This document shows, piece by piece, positions 60,352-64,000 of a stretch of 64,000 nucleotides of DNA (positions are counted from its first letter, which is position 1; each line of letters starts with the position of its first letter). The translations under genes and the position numbers were made by a program. The stretch is taken from NCBI GenBank assembly GCA_040954595.2, contig CM082580.2, positions 5,022,001-5,086,000 of the forward strand, read 5' to 3'. Below the pieces are notes generated by a model. That model was not told the DNA's origin. It was given only the letters and a program-made list of their open reading frames with translations, and made no database searches. Source of the stretch: Balanoglossus misakiensis. Lineage: Eukaryota > Hemichordata.

Positions 60352-62625
60352 TGTTGGACGAGGTTATCCAAACACACACTCTAAATATGGATGTTGATTC
60401 CCAGAGGTGTATTCCACTTGCAGACAAATTTCACTTTTTCAACAATTCATCTGTAAACTAAAGAGAAGAGTAAATACTTTATCATTGAGGAATAACAATT
60501 ATATTTGCTTTGTGATGACTTTATTTGGCTTATACATACCAACAGCAATGCACTTCTCTGAAAATTCAAAAGACAATTATGAGGAAAATGAACAATCTTG
60601 AGGGGAAAAACTAGCTCATCATCCTCGTCCTCATCGTCATCATCATCTGTAACATCATCATCATCATCACCACCACCACCACCACCACCACCATCATCAT
60701 CTTCATATCATCATCATCATCATCATCACCACCACCACCACCACCACCACCACCATCATCATCATCATTTATCATCGTCATTTATTACCATGAAATTATA
60801 ACACCTCATACACAACACTTCATACGCATGGGCTTTAAGGAGTACAACAAGAAGCTGAGAACAAAACCTAATATTAAGTCAAAGGGTGCATTGCCTCCTT
60901 TGTCACAAACATCGATGGCACTGGTGGTAGTGGTGCCTGCAGTAGTGAAGAGCGATAGACACGTCCTAAACGATGGAAGGTTTGAGGAATGACATGAACA
61001 TGGCGTTCTTATTATCAAATTATATTGACACTAGACAAAACGGAATACAAAACACGGACAGTCGAGACGGCAGGAAATGTGTTTCAAGTGAATTCAGAGA
61101 ACATAAATAAATTTTCCATGCCATACAGGAGCCGAAAGACAGTCCCAATAACTACGTAATGTGTACACTTTCGTAGTTATTACATATGTAATGTTCATCA
61201 AGGTATACTTACCGATAAGATAAAGGTAACTGTCAGGCTTACGAATATTTCACAGGGCTGCTGTCTTCCCTTTCCGATTCATAAAAATGCATTGTGTCAT
61301 TACTTCAGGCTGAAGAAGGGAGGCTATCACTTCCGCATTTCTGCCAACCTCGTACGCAATCTAGAAAAGCCCACTACGGTTAACTTTTCTGCCTTTTTTT
61401 CTAGTTGACCTAATTATTGAAATGTGCCAGGAAAAATCACGTTTAGGCCCAAATATTAACACTTCAAGGCAGACATATAAAAGATAAAGAAGCTGACAAT
61501 GTTTTCGTTACAAACACCGGTATTGCTCGAGGATACCGATCCGGTTTGTATCAAAGAAAATGGCTGCCCCGTTATGCTGATTTCTCTCTACCGACCGCCA
61601 TGCTATTGGTTAATACACGTTATATGCCACGACCATTTGTGCAATTTGACACAGGGTCATTGCATATTAAAGATACAAGATACACAGCAGGGATCCGGCG
61701 GAGAGAACGTAGTTGGCGAATTGCACAAAAGTTTACAGGGAGTGAATCAGCGTCCAGTTGCTGAGGCCGCCGGGGAGAGGTAAGACGGGTACGTTTTCAT
61801 GTTTACCCGAACTTTTATAAGATTATAGTGAACTCATTGTGGAGGGCTGGGAAATTAACCGACTAATTACTTTTTTTGTTCGGATGTGACACGACAAAGA
61901 CTGTGTGAATTCGTCGTGAATCACAATACATTTCGACTGATAAGACTTTGACTGTATTAGGAAGCGGACTGACTTTTTTTAGATTCTTTCGCCAAACGTT
62001 TACGTCAATCTGGCTATTTTTATCACCCGCTGGTAATGTGAGAATGGCTTCGGCGCCTGACATGCCTGACCACGACCGCAACGTTTGCAATGTTCTTTTT
62101 ATTCTGCAGTGGAGCTTTCTTATAAACATTTAATTATTTTATAAACAAACTAATTAATAATCAGTTGAAATTTATGAAAATATGCAAGTGATTATTACTA
62201 TTAAAGAATTGAAGATGTGGATATTTTATCTAATTAATTTGCAATCATTCATTTATGGCAGCAAAATCCATGGTTTCAAATAGAAACTTGTGGAAACTTA
62301 TATTGGTGTATAAATTATTTATTTACAGTAGTTGTAATTAGAATACATGTAGTAACATAAAACATTGCACATTTTAATCTCACACTCACTATAGATTCTT
62401 GGAGATACTGAATATGAGGAAAGTGATCTTTTCATTGATTCATTGTTGTTTTGTGTGATAATGACCAATTGTGAATTGTGAATCAGCCCAAACATTGATC
62501 ATGGAAATTATCAAACCTGAGTCACTATTTGGTCTGCTGTCTACAGAAATTTACTGATGGATTTACAAATATAAATATGTTGCAAAATAGATACTTAACT
62601 CTTCTGGCCTTTATTTTTTTCAGCA
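60352..62625. other. region between APH1 and the FBXO30-like gene, probable promoters
   Basis: On the minus strand a donor-like GTAAGT at about 61210-61214 and an acceptor (CTCTTTAG) near 60459 suggest a 5' non-coding exon of APH1. On the plus strand GGGGAGAG|GTAAGA at about 61775-61783 suggests a first, non-coding exon of the FBXO30-like gene joined to the acceptor at about 62622-62623. These are splice-motif inferences. Other open frames here have no family resemblance. Confidence 0.35.
60617..60772. repeat. (CAT/CAC)n trinucleotide repeat
   Basis: About 50 CAT and CAC triplets, with some CTC, lie upstream of APH1. A 67-codon Ser/His/Pro frame through it is an artefact. Confidence 0.95.
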
Positions 62626-63735
62626 ATGGATTCATTTACGGATTTACCCCACTCACACTGTGACAATTGTGTGTTGTCGAGGTGCAGTGTCAGACCTGCC
62701 GAGCATGTTGCCTGCGCCGTGGTGGCGTGCGAGCACGACTGCGGCGCCCGATTCCACGGCTGCAAGCTGGCCGAGCACAACCTGTGGTGCCGGAACCAGA
62801 AGGTGGCGTGCATCAACGCGGTGTACGGCTGCCCGCTGACGGTCCTCCGCTCGCAGATGGCCAAGCACCTGTCCGTGTGCCCGGCCAGCGTCATCCACTG
62901 CACCATGGAGTGGAACCGCTGGCCCGTGTGTTCCAGCGAGCGGCAGTCGCACGTGCCCTTCAAGCAGTCCAACCCCGTGGTGGTGCCCGAGCAGCTGGAC
63001 ATCGCGCTGGCCCTCCGCGACCAGAGGATGCTGAACGAGTCCCTGAAGGCGTCGAAGCAGATCCGCAAGTCGCTGAAGAACACGCTGACGCAGCGCTACC
63101 CACCGGTGCCGATCATGCACTACCATCATGAACACCTGGATGACGACGGTGATGACGACAGGAGGAGCCCCGCTGGTTTGCAGTCGAGTATATGCAACGA
63201 ACTCTACAAAGCTACGCAAAGGACCACAGAAACGCTGTCCGCAGCATTGAACATTGTGACAAACGGCGACGGTTTCCTAAACGGCAAAAGTGGTGCCGGT
63301 GCGAGCTCCAATAAAGATTTCTACTCTGCCGGCATCGCGGACGCCGCCGACGACAACTACACCATGTCAGCCGAAAACATATTCGGCAGCGAAAAATGGA
63401 AAGAGAACGTGATATTGCGAACCGAGCCCCCGCCGGTCGGTTTGCTGTCGTCGATCGGACTGCGCCACGTGACGCTGGAACCCAAACCCAAGCCCAGCCA
63501 CAGCTACCTCGCCATCGGCCCCCAGGACCTGAACATTGAGTGCGCCCACTGCAAGAAATGGCGCGCCAAGCTGGCGGCCATACCCGACCCGCCGCACGTG
63601 GTCGAAGCCAAGCAGAAAGCCGAAGCAGAGAAAAGGGAGGCCCTGGAAAGTTCACAGGCAGCGACAGAGGAGACGAGGGGTACAGCGGATCACAAACATA
63701 GTGACCATGAGACGTGTAATCATGATCACTCCGAT
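62626..63735 (+). CDS. FBXO30/FBXO40-like F-box protein, first coding exon (partial)
   Basis: The exon begins at about 62624 after the acceptor TTTTTTTCAG and runs 370 codons from ATG 62626 to GAT|GTAAGT at 63735. The rest lies beyond the window. The first 100 residues match the TRAF-type zinc finger of FBXO30 (HSHCDNC 9-15, CNAVYGCP-like CINAVYGCP 62-70, VCPASVIHCTMEWNRWPV 84-101). Then comes LDIALALRDQRMLNESLKAS, the helical segment after the finger in FBXO30, and later NELYKATQRTTETLSAALNI. FBXO30 and FBXO40 are substrate receptors of SCF ubiquitin ligases; the F-box itself should be in downstream exons. FBXO40 is vertebrate-muscle-specific, so an ancestral FBXO30/40 gene is likely (inference). 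The open frame after 63735 to 63873 reads through the intron. Confidence 0.93.
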
Positions 63736-64000
63736 GTAAGTGTTCATTTTAGTTTTTACAGTATCAAAGATGACAGTATTCATTGCCACCATAGAACACA
63801 TGGCATGATGTACAGAGATGTTTTAATTTCACATGATAGATTCAGTTTTCCAGCTGCATTGACACCTCAGTAACACAAAGTTACAATAAAACCACATGCC
63901 CATGGGGGAATAGATAGGCTGAAAATTGGAGCATGCTACTGCAGGTGTTTTCCCCAGGAAGTTCTATTGGCATGCAGTAACTTTTATTTTGCATAACAAT
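63736..64000. other. intron of the FBXO30-like gene, running off the window
   Basis: Starts with GTAAGT. No second exon is visible before the window ends. Confidence 0.6.

Noticed and set aside
62653-63219. 188-codon minus-strand and 154-codon plus-strand frames over the FBXO30-like exon
   Set aside because: Shadows caused by high GC and few stop codons.

Overview
This is a gene-dense eukaryotic window, clearly from an invertebrate animal. The genes have spliced introns with GT-AG borders, metazoan protein families, eukaryotic tRNA genes with oligo-T terminators, a megasatellite block, many MITE-like transposons and long microsatellites. The mix of kringle, C-type lectin plus F5/8C and short-chain-collagen-C4-like secreted proteins suggests a marine invertebrate such as amphioxus or another invertebrate deuterostome. 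That taxonomic guess is inference only.

Layout, left part (0-36 kb): a three-exon Cdc42/TC10-like Rho GTPase without a CaaX box (437-2043, +); two tRNA-Leu(CAG) genes on a duplicated segment (2.2 and 2.9 kb); a five-exon secreted kringle plus collagen-C4-like protein (6652-3878, -); a 6-kb repeat-rich stretch with two hairpin mobile elements that carry perfect 9-10 bp target duplications; four tandem tRNA-Gly(TCC) cassettes (11.7-12.2 kb, +); two tandem paralogues of an unrecognised 194-aa secreted Cys-rich protein (14118-12696 and 18349-16548, both -); a 5.6-kb tandem array of an 88-bp satellite (18.9-24.5 kb); a PIF/Harbinger-like MITE; an eight-exon C-type lectin plus F5/8C (discoidin) protein (27999-31867, +); a second tRNA-Gly array on the opposite strand, enclosed by a 350-bp inverted duplication (31.9-33.75 kb); and an intronless class A GPCR (36222-35125, -).

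Right part (36-64 kb): after about 4.7 kb of repeats lie four conserved genes. They are BBS2 (17 coding exons, 717 aa, -), DIABLO/Smac (6 exons, 241 aa, +), APH1 of gamma-secretase (6 exons, 248 aa, -) and the first coding exon of an FBXO30/FBXO40-like F-box protein (+, running off the right edge). BBS2/DIABLO and APH1/FBXO30-like are head-to-head pairs; DIABLO/APH1 are tail-to-tail. These genes do not form a known pathway: BBS2 is a BBSome subunit (cilia), DIABLO a mitochondrial IAP antagonist, APH1 a gamma-secretase scaffold and FBXO30 a ubiquitin-ligase receptor. Their co-location looks like ordinary eukaryotic gene order.

All exon chains were assembled by eye from splice sites, reading phase and family resemblance. 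In every multi-exon gene the total is a whole number of codons ending in a stop, which strongly supports the models. UTRs and transcription starts are not determined.
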